DNA of 64,000 nt from positions 68,165,665 to 68,229,664 of the forward strand of contig NC_065570.1 of NCBI RefSeq assembly GCF_937616625.2, read 5' to 3'. Position numbers and translations under genes: made by a program. This DNA is from Mercurialis annua. Lineage: Eukaryota; Streptophyta; Magnoliopsida; Malpighiales; Euphorbiaceae. Below, in pieces: positions 45,901 to 57,185 of the stretch (position 1 is the first letter of the stretch; every line of letters begins with the position of its first letter). Under the pieces are notes generated by a model that saw only the letters and a list, made by a program, of their open reading frames with translations, was not told the DNA's origin and searched no databases.

Positions 45901-48318
45901 CGGACAATGAACCTTTCAAGGTATTCTACTGAATGTAGTCCATAAAATCATGGTCTAAATAACAGCAATTTCCGAATGTAAAATTGAAAATCATCTACAA
46001 AAAAAAAAAAAAAGTTGTGGACTTGATTATTAATGCTGTAATAATATTTCAAAATCATGGTTAAATAATTATAGGTTGAGATGCAAAAATTTACTACAAA
46101 GATAGTAACAATGATGCAATCAGAGAGCTTATATGCTTCACAAGGAGGTCCAATCATACTATCACAGGTTCCGATTTGGACTTAACTGTATATATTTGTC
46201 AATCAATAAGTCATTATGTATTTTATCCAAAAATGGTTCCGAATTCCGATATAAATAAATATATGCACATGAATATGAGTAGATTGAGAATGAGTATGGA
46301 ACTGTGGAAGAAGCATATCATGAAAAAGGACCAATTTATGTGAAATGGGCTGCACAAATGGCAGTTGGACTTAACACAGGCGTGCCATGGGTTATGTGCA
46401 AGCAAGATGATGCTCCTGATCCTGTGGTTAGTTTCTTTTTCTCTCTCTATCAAATCCACTTCTATATCAATGTATTGGTTATGCCTAGAACTGTTCGTGG
46501 GTTGGGTTTGGACAGGATCAGGCCGGGATTGGACGGGCTCGACCTTTTTAAATGCAAGTTCCAGTTTGGGTTTTAAATTTATTATCCTAGCCTTGCCCGA
46601 ACATACTATTTATACGGGTCAAACCGAATTTGTGCGGGCCTATCCAAGGCAGACGGGCATGGAACATGTCTAGTTATTATGCCTCACATTTGGACATGTT
46701 CAATAGGTCGAGTACTGATTTGATTCATTCATATTCGTCTATTTTGCATTGAGTTTAACATTTAATTTACTATTATGTCTAATAAGAATCTGAATCCACT
46801 ATAGACTTGTCCTTACGAGAAGATTTAGACTTTTATTTTAGTTAAATTTCACATAATTTCGAAATGAATCCACATCAATTCAATCTAATCTTTATAACAA
46901 ATGTTCACGTTATTTTGGATGATATGAACAAAGATGTAAGTTGGGGCCTAACTGAAACAAAAACGAGAAGTATTTTTCAGATAAATTCATGCAATGGGAT
47001 GAGATGTGGAGAAACATTTGTTGGGCCGAACTCTCCAGATAAGCCTGCAATTTGGACTGAGAATTGGACTACCCGGTAATATCTGTAAATACATATATGA
47101 AAAAAAAAGATATTACTACATTTATTATTCCATTTAATTGTCTGATAATGTTTTTGCATTATTTATCTACCATATCATCTGGGGAAATTTACCAAAAATA
47201 ATAAATCGGCAGCTAGAATTAGCTATATACACATATTACATTGTTGATAGAATCTATATGGATATAAGTATATATCTCTGTTCTTTACATAAAATATCAT
47301 ATCAATTGTCAATATAATTTATATTAAATTGCAATAATATAATGTAAATTTTATGTAGTTTACATATTAGGACATAGGCCGATTCGTCATTTCATATTAG
47401 ATGGTAATATAAAACAGTATATGTATTATTTATTTATCTCTTTATATATATATATATAAAAAGATAAGATCAAATTATGTGTTAGCTCTTTTTTAAGTGG
47501 TTTCTAATTGATAAACTTAGTTAGTTGTTTGGTAAATAATTTTTAAAACATAAATTTTTTTGATAGGCTGACTTGTCAATCATTTGATTTTCTTTGTATA
47601 TTTTTTCTTTGAGCTATTTGGCTAGTTGATCATAATTGAGATAACGTACATTATGCGATAGATATGTAATAAATGGGGAGAATCCACGGTCAAGATCAGC
47701 GGAGGACATTGCATTTCAAGCTACACTATTTGTAGCTGCAAGAAATGGAAGCTTTGTAAATTATTACATGGTATTGTACATTTCCTTCATCAATTTCACA
47801 TTACATTTTTTCATGAAAATGCAAAACCATGGTGTAAAATTTGCAGTATCATGGAGGAACAAATTTTGGAAGAGTGGCTTCTGCATTTACTCCCACAAGT
47901 TACTACGATGAAGCACCTCTGGATGAGTATGGTACGTATTACTTAATTTTAGGAGTAATGGATAAAAATAATCCGAAAAATTTCAAATTTATATAACTTA
48001 AAATTTTAGCTTAGTTTTAAGATTGACATTAATTTTTGTATGATTTTAGAAATTGCTCAATTTGCATGTCACTCGTATTGAATATATAATTTTTAGAGGT
48101 CGTATGTGTAAAAATTATAAACATAAAGTAAAATTTAAAAAAATAAATATATAACTTTATTTGATTCATCACTGAAATAGGCAAAATAATTTTAAATATC
48201 TATATATTTGTCTTGAATAATAAACATTTCCTAAGAAAATAATTATGACAATTTGATCCGTCAATTTTGTGACTTGTGACGAATATTATAAGATTCTTAA
48301 TTTAAACTTATTTTCATG

Positions 48319-48352
<34 letters not shown>

Positions 48353-51300
48353 GATGATTTATTTTTCATTTTATATAATGATTATTTTGTACAATTGACT
48401 TTTATTACAGTTTATGAAGAGTTATGTGGATTTAAAATGAGAATTATGTGCCTGGAAATAAGTTTAAGTTGAAACTATATATATTTGTCACAAATCATAA
48501 AATTGACAGATCAATTGCGATAAATTTATTTTAAAAATATACTATTAATTATTTTGGTCAAAGATGTGGCTCTGTAGGATCATATTGTCTTGAAAATACA
48601 AATGACACATTACAAATTGAATAATTAGTAAAACTAGACTAAAGTTGATGTTAAAATTTTAAATTAGGCTAAAATGCCAAAAATTAAAAATATTGATTGG
48701 AGTTGCAGAAATGCAAAAGGTTATGAATTTGTTGGACCATTAATAGTATATTGTTAATCATTGATTTTTTACTTCTGAATTCAGGATTAATCAACCAACC
48801 TAAATATGGTCATTTAAAGGAGATGCACGCTGCAATTAAGCTCTGTTCAACTCCTTTACTATCAGGAGGCCAAGTTACCATTTCATTAGGCCAACAGCAA
48901 CAAGTAAGAACAAAAATAGTAAATTAATAATAAAATTTAATTAAATGTTTATGAATATAGATTATGATTTGACTTATAATTGATTATGCAGGCCTATGTG
49001 TTTAATACAGCATCAGGAGAATGTTCTGCTTTTCTTGTCAACAATGACACTGCAAATTCAGCATCGGTTCAATTTCGAAATAGTTCATATGATTTGCCTG
49101 CAAAATCAATTAGCATTTTACCTGATTGCATCAACGTTGCCTTCAATACTGCAAAGGCAATCCTCACTTCTTTTATTTAATTTTCGTAATTAATATTTTC
49201 TTTTCATACATTTATATAACTCGTATTTTATATTAGCGACAGAACCAAGAGGAGGCTTATCCCTTAACCATCCGTCATCATTCGTTCCATTACCATATTT
49301 TTCCTTTTAATTATTTTATTTTGCCTTCTTTTTCTAGTTATTAGCCGCTTTTCTCCTCTCTCGCCTTCTTTCCTTCATAGATCAATTACGGACATTTAAT
49401 TTGTATTTGCTACATTTTGATAACTAAACCTTCATTTTTACAATAACGAAAGATTAACAAGGAATTAAGACTAATAATTGCTCATGTAGCAACGTGATCA
49501 ACTTGGCAAAGTTGGATAACCACATAGTTTTTCCTCGCGACATAAGCGATGATTTGTCTAAATTCCTATAGTAACTTTCCGGTTTAAAAACTAAAAGTTA
49601 GGCTATTAAAATGTAACATATTGTTAAATTGTATATATCAGTAGCCGTTATATAAAAGTTCTGTAATTGAGTAACCGGAAGAAATTGTAATCCGTCATGA
49701 CTTATAAAGGTAATATTCTTGAAACTTTTGCAATGAAACAGGTAAGTACTCAATACACTACAAGACGTATGGTGAGAAAGAAGGTGCTAGATGCAGCAGA
49801 ATCGTGGCAGCAATACGAAGAACCGATTCCTAACTTTGACGACACTACCATAAGATCAGAAACTATATTGGAGCAAATGAGTACTACAAAAGATGCTTCA
49901 GATTACCTCTGGTATACTTTCAGGTAAATTTGCAATACCCATACAGTTTGTGCATTCAGTTTAAACCGAACCAAAATTCTCACTTTTTTCAAACCGAACT
50001 GAATTTTTAAAAAGTGTAAATTTTCAAACTGAATTGAGCCTAACCGGTCAAATTTTTAGGTCGGTTTGGTTCGGATATATTTTCTTCCGTTTATATTAAA
50101 CCTAACTGGAAATGTTTATAGTTAAAACAAAACCAAACCAAACATTTAATTTTTTGTTACAGTATCAAACAAAACCAAATTTGGTGGTTCGGTTTTTTGA
50201 TTTCGGTCAATTCTTACACGCTCCTGCTTACTATTCAATTGTACATTCTAAATTTTAATCAATTCTAACTTTTAAGATCAAATAGATCCATAAGTTTATA
50301 ATTTCAAATCAAATTGATCCAAACTTTTTTTATTATTCCATTTTGATTTAAATTTATTTAATCCAATTTTAGAAAGTTTTCAGTCTATTTGACCTTAATT
50401 GATCAAATTGAATCTATTTAATCACGCAGTGTAAATTAGGAATTGGAATGACCTTTATCTCATTATTCTAATGAGTTTCTCAAGTATTCTTTGAAATGTA
50501 ACATGTGATGTTGAATTATAGATTTCCGCAAGAATCATCTGATAACCAAGCAGAGCTAAAAGTGAGGTCTCTCGGCCATGTTCTTCATGCCTTTGTCAAT
50601 AGTCAACAAGTAGGTGTGTTCTGATAGTTCACTACATTATGCTTCTTGAAAGTGAAATATTTGGATTAATTTTATGTTTTGGCACTATATTTTAATTTCA
50701 AGTGAAAATATAATGATGTTTTCCGACTAAATTAAGCCGATATGATAATAATTGAAATATATTTTTAGAATATGATGTCACATCAGTCGTCTAAATTCAA
50801 GTACTTAAAGATATCTAAATTAAAAATTAGATATCAATTTGAAATATGTGATAGAATATAGGTAGCATTCAAGTATCTAATCCAAAAGAGTTTCTAGTAT
50901 ATTGTGTCCGGTTATAAATTAAGTTGAAAAACTTATTTTGTTCTGTTATAGGTTATGCTCAGGGAAGTCACAGCAATCCACAATTTAATCTCCAGAGTAC
51001 AATTTTTTTGAATGAAGGAGTTAACAATGTCTCCTTGCTTAGCGTGATGGTCGGAATGCCGGTATTATCTCGATCAAGATTACATTTACAATATTCACAT
51101 AATATATATTACCAAAACTTCTCAAATTCTATGTTTCGTTGTTCCGTTCCCTTTACTCAAAAAAATATTATTTGGTTCATTTTTCTGTTTTGGCAGTTCT
51201 TTTTTCTGACCTTCATCGTTGGATGATGATGATGATAATAATAAAAAATACATTTGTTAAAAGGATTCAGGAGCATATATGGAAAAAAAGGTAGCCGGAT

Positions 51301-54150
51301 TAAGGAAGGTGATGATTGAAGAAAAACAGGGTAACAAGGATTTCACCAACTATTCATGGGGATATCAGGTATTCTTCAAGATTCTAATCATATCATTTTA
51401 ATGATGCTATTGAGTTAAATTTTATATTCGGCTTAATTGTAAATTAAATTACGAATTTTAGTGCGAGTTTATATAATATATGAAATCAAAAATTTGATAC
51501 ATTCGGTTGTCAAATTTTTATATTTTGACAAATCTGAACATCAAGTTATTTTCCATTGAAATTAACGATGTGAACATTAAAATATGAACTTTTTCGGAGC
51601 CACATAACTTTATTTTAATGGAAAATATATCGGTGTTTTGATTTACTAAAAATATTACGATTGATTTTGCAAACTTTTAAAGTTCGTATTGTAATTATAA
51701 AATATTCAAATAATTTTATTTTTTTTGGCAATTAACTCTTTATATTAATACTCGCTACACTTTGATCCAGGTGGGTTTAATTGGAGAGAAGTTACAAATA
51801 TTCTCAGAGCAAGGTTCAACTCAAATTCAGTGGGCTAATCTTTCTAATAATTCTCACAGTCCACTCATATGGTATAAGGTACTATTCAATTTAATTATTT
51901 TGAATTATTATTAGTAAATTTAAATTACTATTAGGGAAGTTGTGATTGGGTTTAACTGATCATGCATGGGTGACAGACACTATTTGACGGTCCAGTAGGA
52001 GATGCACCAGTGGCTTTAAACCTTGGTTCCATGGGAAAGGGTGAAGCTTGGGTTAATGGCCAAAGCATTGGAAGATATTGGCCTTCGTATCGTTCACCAG
52101 ATGGATCTTCACAGTTATGGTATGACATGACTGCTCAATTAGAAAATTTTATTTTGTTTCACAAAAATATTACCTCTTTTTAATTATAAAATTCACTGAT
52201 GTGAAAGTAATCGACCATCTATATTGCTCATAAATTTGTTAAAATCTTACAACATCAATAGTTCTTTCTCCTTTTCTCATTTGCCAATCCTTTCCAACAA
52301 AATATGTGCTCACTTGGTTCAAAAATGTATAATTTTAAAAAAGTATATTTTTAAAAAATTAATTATTGAAAAAATTAATATAGATAAAATCAATATTAAA
52401 TGTAGAAATATAATTGTATTTTAATTAATTTAACTAAAAAAGTAGAACTTACCTACGTTTTATTAGAAAAGTCATTTCTCTAATTAAAGGGAAGTCAACC
52501 CCTCAACTTTCTGAAAAGTGAATTAACAAAAATGAACCAAATAAAAAAAAAGCAATTTTCCGGAAAATTAGAGTTTCTTAATGAGCTTACTCCAATCAAG
52601 TGAGGCCAAATTTTATAGGTTGGATGTCCATTTTTAAATTTTTATAGTCTCTAGAGGGATTAGTTTATTATTCAATTTTTCTAGTTAAAATAAAGTGAAT
52701 ATGTCAATAGTTTCATACATCACTTATAAAATACACATATGATTGTCTTTCTTTTAAAATTTTGAAAATATTTTAAACTTTTGAAACTATAACTATAAAG
52801 AATAATTGTAGAGAAGGAAAATCATGATCTATATATTTTCTCCGGCTGTCAGAATAATATATATTTTGATATATATATACCATTATTTTTAAATAAAAAA
52901 TAGCCCGGATACTAAATTATAAAAGTTAATGATTACTTTTATAAAATTGTAAATTTTATATTTTATTTGTAAATCACGCTAAAATTTTGTAATTTAATTT
53001 ATATTTAATCCTATTTATAATTTATTTTTGTAAAGAAAATACCATTTCACTTTTTATTTCAACATTTATCTTTTTAGAATTTTAGAATTTTTATGTGTGT
53101 GTAATATAATTCATTATATATTTGATTTAACTAAGGATTTTTTTATTTTAATTTATATGAAGAAGAAATAAATAAATAAATCTAAAAAACTTTGGTTGAT
53201 CGTAGGTACAATGTGCCAGGATCTTTCCTGAAACCCAAAGACAATCTATTAGTCGTATTAGAAGAATTGGGTGGGAACCCTCTTGAAATATCAGTGGACA
53301 GCGCATCAATTTCACAGCTATGCAGCCACGTCAGCGCCTCTCATCTGCCACCTGTGCTAAGTTCATGGAACAAAAGCAGCAATACATACAAGAAATTGCA
53401 GCATAGAAGGAAGGCTTCAGCTGAATTGAATTGCCCTTCAAATTCCAAAATTTCTAACATTTTATTTGCAAGCTATGGCACTCCACTTGGTACCTGTGGT
53501 GGAGATAGTTTTGGTGTTGGAATGTGTCACTCTTCTTCTTCAAAATCCATTCTTCAAAAGGTAATTATGCTTTCCCACATCATTACTTACATAATATAAA
53601 AAATTCTACCAAATCATATAAATTTAGAGTAAATGTCCTTTAATTTGTATTTAATTAATCTAAAAATATAAAATATTATCCTTAATTGATAAAACAATCG
53701 AGAGTATTTGTCCTTAATTGATCAAAATAGCTGAAAGTGAATTATTTGACTCTAAATTACAAATTCTGAAACCGGATTGACCTTCACTAATAATTCATTG
53801 ATAACTAAATTTAGTTAATATTTAATTAATGTATTATTTAGTAATTGATTATTTTTGCTCAATTACATTTTGTATCATGGTGTTAATAAAAAGTTCTATA
53901 TTTTATTCATCAAAAAACAAATTCTATATTTTACATGGTGAAATAAGTTCAAACTAAGTATTTCTCGAAACGTTTTGCAAACTTTATAAACTCTTTTTAT
54001 TAGTGAGTTTTGATTGTGATTTGTTGCAAAACTTATCAGGCATGCCTGGGGCAGAGGAGGTGTAAGGTTCCTGTGTCCAGTAAATACTTTGGAGGTGATC
54101 CATGTTCGGCAAATGAAAAATCATTGTTGGTAATTGCACAATGCAAATGA
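39917..54150 (+). CDS. BGAL16: beta-galactosidase (GH35, BGAL16 type)
   Basis: Secreted glycoside hydrolase removing terminal beta-galactosyl residues from cell-wall polysaccharides or glycoproteins. Nineteen exons: 39917-40069, 45113-45208, 45286-45398, 45854-45920, 46075-46167, 46283-46426, 46981-47075, 47662-47770, 47847-47931, 48785-48903, 48992-49156, 49742-49923, 50522-50613, 50952-51061, 51264-51368, 51771-51878, 51977-52119, 53206-53560, 54040-54150; 814 residues, as for Arabidopsis BGAL16. Signal peptide about 1-20. GH35 domain: [46 protein letters not shown] with acid/base Glu178, AIWTENWT with nucleophile Glu249, [10 protein letters not shown] galactose-binding region ([20 protein letters not shown]) follows, then a SUEL-type Cys-rich lectin from about 735 ([14 protein letters not shown] to AQC). 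Intron 11 starts GC rather than GT. Intron 1 is about 5 kb and full of repeats. Confidence 0.95.
40832..41092. mobile_element. Stowaway-like MITE in BGAL16 intron 1
   Basis: 261 bp, ends CTCCCTCCGTCCCACTTAAG and CTTAAACGGGACGGAGGGAG, flanked by TA (40830-40831, 41093-41094). Same terminal family as 4149-4399 but a different interior. Confidence 0.9.
41403..41887 (+). repeat. three tandem 161-bp units in BGAL16 intron 1
   Basis: Units begin at about 41405, 41566 and 41727 with CCGTTGTGCCAT (third: CTGTTGTGCCAT), and each contains TCGTGCAACAAACTAATGAT, GCGTTA, ATCACTATCGCAAATTC and GCATG.ATAAACACTCCTTTG. The spacing is exactly 161 in both steps and the units differ at few bases. Not found elsewhere in the window. 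Confidence 0.92.
41888..43245. other. BGAL16 intron 1, AT-rich part
   Basis: No element ends recognised. Around 42700-42900 there are ACCAAACTAAGCTAAAACC and TTCGGATGTTCGGTTTGG words, probably an eroded hAT-like copy. Confidence 0.4.
43246..43440. mobile_element. MITE, AATGCTATATAACCC family, best copy
   Basis: Left AAAATGTTATTTAATCCACC and right GGAGGATTATATAGCATTAC are inverted partners; the interior has ACGTGGCAGCATTTAATTCG, CAATTCCCCTCC, AATGTATATCTCAAAAAA and TTGCCACGTCAGGTGGG. About 195 bp. Duplication not decided. Lies in BGAL16 intron 1. Confidence 0.65.
43555..43735. repeat. GC-rich patch with hairpin, unclassified
   Basis: About 120 bp of GC-rich sequence (GGGTAAAGTCAGGGGGTTGA, GGCTAGGCCGCCCCAAGC) in an otherwise AT-rich intron, followed by the hairpin AAAACTTTGTTT...AAACAAAGTTTT at about 43683-43712. 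It resembles the end of some transposable element but I cannot assign a family. Confidence 0.5.
44196..44577. mobile_element. hAT-like element in BGAL16 intron 1
   Basis: 382 bp from TAGGGGTGGGGTGAAAACC to AAAAACTCACCCCTA, flanks TTTTTGAG (44188-44195) and TTGTTGAG (44578-44585), a duplication matching at 7 of 8 positions. Interior has GGTTCGGTTTTAATT and GACCGAACCGACC. Confidence 0.75.
44966..45075 (+). repeat. tRNA-derived SINE-like unit
   Basis: A box GAACTACAACTCAAATGATA, then CGTGGGTTCGATTCTTCTCA as B box, and a (TTTTA)n tail ending about 40 bp before BGAL16 exon 2. The best preserved B box of the family in this window. Confidence 0.65.
45664..45740 (+). repeat. tRNA-derived SINE-like fragment
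   Basis: TGGGTTATAACTTAAATAAT then ATAAGCG as A box, and GGTCATGGGTTAAATTTCTC as a slightly degraded B box, in BGAL16 intron 3. No tail beyond it. Confidence 0.55.
46488..46671. mobile_element. hAT-like repeat in BGAL16 intron 6
   Basis: Bounded by TAGAACTGTTCGTGGGTTGG and CGGGCATGGAACATGTCTA, imperfect inverted partners, with GGACGGGCTCGACC and GGTCAAACCGAATTTG inside. GC-richer than the surrounding intron. No duplication confirmed. Confidence 0.4.
47932..48784. other. BGAL16 intron 9 with (AT)n run
   Basis: 853-bp AT-rich intron between exons 9 and 10, with a pure (AT)n/(TA)n tract near 48326-48350. No other structure. Confidence 0.6.
49157..49741 (+). other. BGAL16 intron 11, GC-AG type
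   Basis: Exon 11 ends GCAAAG and the intron starts GCAATCC (GC at 49157-49158). It ends AAACAG at 49741. The next exon begins GTAAGT, which itself is a consensus donor. Frame and family alignment ([12 protein letters not shown]) demand this border. Confidence 0.8.
49945..50222. mobile_element. hAT-like repeat in BGAL16 intron 12
   Basis: TTTGTGCATTCAGTTTAAAC, then many ACCGAACC / GGTTTGGTTCGG words, closing with GGTCAATTCTTACACGCTCC. Same look as the copy at 20059-20245. Ends and duplication not resolved. Confidence 0.45.
52120..53205. other. BGAL16 intron 17
   Basis: 1,086 bp, AT-rich, GT at 52120 and AG at 53205. No clear element. Frame 52224-52424 is compositional noise. Confidence 0.6.
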
Positions 54151-54672
54151 TAAATTTTTTTGTATTTCTTGATTATCTGTAAATTTTTATATTTTTATGG
54201 GAACCCCTTAAAAGTAAGGGGACTGTTAAAGCCACAAACCATAATGTTCATTTTTATTTAATTTAGTTCCCATCAAATTATCAATTTATTACTTATTGTT
54301 TTTATTTTACAAAGGCTTATATTCTTAAATAGTTCTTAATTTAAAAGTATGATTCATAAAAAAGAAATTAAAAGTATGATTTAAATTAATACTTAATTAA
54401 ATGGATGTCCACATATTGCACATATCAAATTAATAGTACATAGATAAGAGAGATTTTTAAGTAGACTAAGTCTACCACGTCATCCGTGTACTAGCCTATC
54501 ACATTATGACACGTCATTAAAATAGTGGTACTATCGTAATTTTATTTATTACTTATTTACATTTTTGAATAGTAATATTACGATAGTGCTATTATTGGAG
54601 GAGATGTCAGCTGTTGAAGCGACGAGAACAATGGGTGCAAAGGTGATACAAAATTGGTGCAGAGGCGACGAC
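54151..54672. other. BGAL16 3' flank
   Basis: BGAL16 3'UTR and then AT-rich spacer up to the foldback element. 54440-54560 contains ACCACGTCATCCGTG and CACGTCATTAAAATAG, possibly a MITE remnant, unresolved. Confidence 0.4.
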
Positions 54673-55379
54673 AATTAAAACTTTTTATGATTAGAGTATG
54701 CGATAGAAAAAATAAGACTTAATTTCTTAAAAAATCCTCACCTTACACTTTTTCTTCGTTTATACCCTGACCTTGTAAAAACACCATTTGTACCCAATTT
54801 TGGGTTTTTATGTTTCATCTCCACCCAAAAATATTAAATTGTACTTTTTTCATTTGGAAAAGAGTTTAAAACATACTTTTTTCTATTTTAAAATATACAA
54901 ATAAATCCTTAAATTTAAAAAATAATCAAATATATCCAAATAATTAATTAATTATTTTTAATTTGATAAAATAATAAAAAATTAAAAAAATTATTATTAT
55001 TTTTAATTTTTTGTCGGAAATATTTTTAAAAAAAAATTAAAAAATTTTAAAAAAAATTCGAAATATTTTTTAAAAAAATTTAAAAAAATTATTATTATTT
55101 TATTATTTTTTGAAAAAGATGGTATTTTTATATTATTAATAATATTAATATCTAATTAGTATATAAGTTAAAAATGAAGGATTGTTTTAAACTTTTTTTC
55201 AAATGAAAAGAGTACAATTTAATGCTTTGGGTAGAGATGAAACATAAAAACTCAAAATTGGGTACAAATGGTGTTTTTACAAGGTCAGGGTATAAACGAA
55301 AAAAAAAATACAAGGTAGAGGTTTTTTAAGGAATTAAATTAAAACTTTTTATGATTAGAGTATGCGATAGAAAAAATAA
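54673..55379. mobile_element. foldback element between 43-bp direct repeats
   Basis: 54716-55336 is a second copy of the 38408 family: GACTTAATTTCTTAAAAAAT and the inverse TTTTTTAAGGAATTAA, with the same inner arms (ACCCTGACCTTGTAAAAACA and inverse). It is enclosed by an apparently exact 43-bp direct repeat, AATTAAAACTTTTTATGATT...GATAGAAAAAATAA, at 54673-54715 and 55337-55379. The other copy has a normal 9-bp duplication. Confidence 0.8.
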
Positions 55380-55560
55380 ATAAGAGAGAAGCATTATTAT
55401 TTGGCGAGAAAGAAAGAAGAAAAATGAAAGAAAATATTAGTATGATTTATTTGGTGAGAAATAAAGAGGAAAGATGAGAGATAATATTATATTTTTTATA
55501 TTAATATGTAAAGTAATATCACTATATATGTTGAAATATTATTGGGTATTATTTATTATA

Positions 55561-56099
55561 CTAGTTTCGCATTACGTGCTACGCTCGTGGCTCGTAACGT
55601 AATTCGTCAATGAACATATTAGTAAATTATTATAATTATATTAATTTTTTATTTATAATTAATATTAAATTAGTTAAGAATTTTTATAAAAATAAATATA
55701 ATATATTCGGTTATTAAATTTTTTTTCATACTGAATTTATTATTTTTTTGGTTTTATAATAATCATAATTAAATAATTAATGATATCTTTAAAAATAATA
55801 AGATAGAAATTTAAATAATACTATATTGACCAAATACATTATTTTTAATTTTATAATTCAATCAAACTAAAAGATAGACATTCCTACTAATTTGGAGACA
55901 ATTTAGTTATTTTTTACATACTAAAAAATAAATTGGAGATAATTTAGCTACCTATTCTAATTAGGACTTTAATTACAATAATATTAATTAAATAACTAAT
56001 TAGTTAATGACTATAAAACCTTTATTTAGTAGTAAACTGAAAAGATTATTCAGTAAATTTGCCTGTTTCCCCCATCCGTATTTTTATATATAGTATAGA
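55561..56099 (-). mobile_element. Helitron, non-autonomous, minus orientation
   Basis: Read on the minus strand it starts TCTATACTATATATAAAAAT and ends GCGTAGCACGTAATGCGAA then ACTAG, inserted between A and T (56100/55560). 539 bp, same family as 32803-33360, with a mutated 3' hairpin (CACGAGCGTAGCACG). The interior aligns end to end by eye. Confidence 0.85.
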
Positions 56100-56156
56100 T
56101 ATACTACTTAATGACATGTTATAACTTAAATTGAAAAGAAAAAAATAGATTATTGA

Positions 56157-56225
56157 CAAGTTATAATTCAAATGATATAAGTATTGGATAATAAACTATG
56201 TATATTGTGGGACAAAATTTTCTTC
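56157..56225 (+). repeat. tRNA-derived SINE-like fragment
   Basis: CAAGTTATAATTCAAATGAT then ATAAGTATTGGATAATAAAC, with a degraded B box TGTGGGACAAAATTTTCTTC. Weak copy of the SINE-like family. Confidence 0.4.
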
Positions 56226-56295
56226 CAACTTGAGTTGCAGAAATGTCTTGCTACTATAAATGTATCATTTGTTGATAGGCAGTGGTGCAGTGCAA

Positions 56296-56758
56296 TTAAG
56301 AAGCACGGAAACTTCGACAAAGTTGCGTTTCCCGTTTCGGAAACGTTTTGGAAATCGGAAACTCTTGGACACCCGTACGAAACGTTTCGGGCCGTTTCCG
56401 TAAATAATAAAAATTAAAAATTTGTAAAAAATTTAAAATTATTACCCACAAATAAAAAAATCTAACTAGTTACCCATAAATTTTACATTCGTATTGCCCA
56501 CAATACATCAAATATACTTATTTGTGTTGAATTATATTATATTTTTTTATATATTTATAAAATTTTAAATATTTAGTATATTAAAATGAATTATTTTGTT
56601 AATTATGATAAATATTTAGATAATATTTTTATAAATATCCCTATATTTTTGTTATTTACACGTTTCCCCCACGTTTCGTGTCCTTCATTTTGAAAAAATT
56701 TCGTTTCTCCGTGTCCGTATCGTTTCCGTTTCCCGTTTCCGTTTTTCCGTGCTACCTA
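56296..56758. mobile_element. hAT-like element, AAGCACGGAAAC ends
   Basis: About 463 bp from TTAAGAAGCACGGAAAC to GTTTTTCCGTGCTACCTA. Flanks GCAGTGCAA (56287-56295, 56759-56767) are identical over 9 bp, so the true 8-bp duplication lies within. Internal CGTTTCCGTTTCCCG repeats stand out. A shorter stretch of the same words is at about 20350-20500, in the CEPR2 coding intron. Confidence 0.8.
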
Positions 56759-56767
56759 GCAGTGCAA

Positions 56768-57185
56768 TAGACAAAAATTGGTAGAAGTTAATTTCTTGTA
56801 CACGCGCTCCAAATTATATAGTCATATACATCATCGAATGGACTGTGAAGTCAGATGTTACGGAATCAAAATTGACGAAGTTAGTATAATACAGAGCGTA
56901 GGAAATATTGAGATATTAAATGGAAATTTGAAGACAGTTGGGATAATTGATTAAAGTTTAAGAATAATTAGAGAAGAGAAGAAAGTTTATGGACCATTAG
57001 AGAAATTAGCCTCTGTTTTCCCAGGAAATGTTGCTCCGAAATAAGCTCCTTATTTAGTATTAGTACTACTATTTTATTTTCCTTCCGCATTGAAAATTTC
57101 GCAAGTGTCGGAAATTCTACAAAATCTTAAGCCTGCAGTGTTGTGGATAGGTTGAATTTAGTTGGATTCCTCAGAAGAACCTGAA
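56768..57185. promoter_or_regulatory. upstream region of the RING/DUF1232 gene
   Basis: About 420 bp between the hAT-like element and the start codon, so the proximal promoter and 5'UTR lie here. No specific motif is supportable. Confidence 0.4.
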
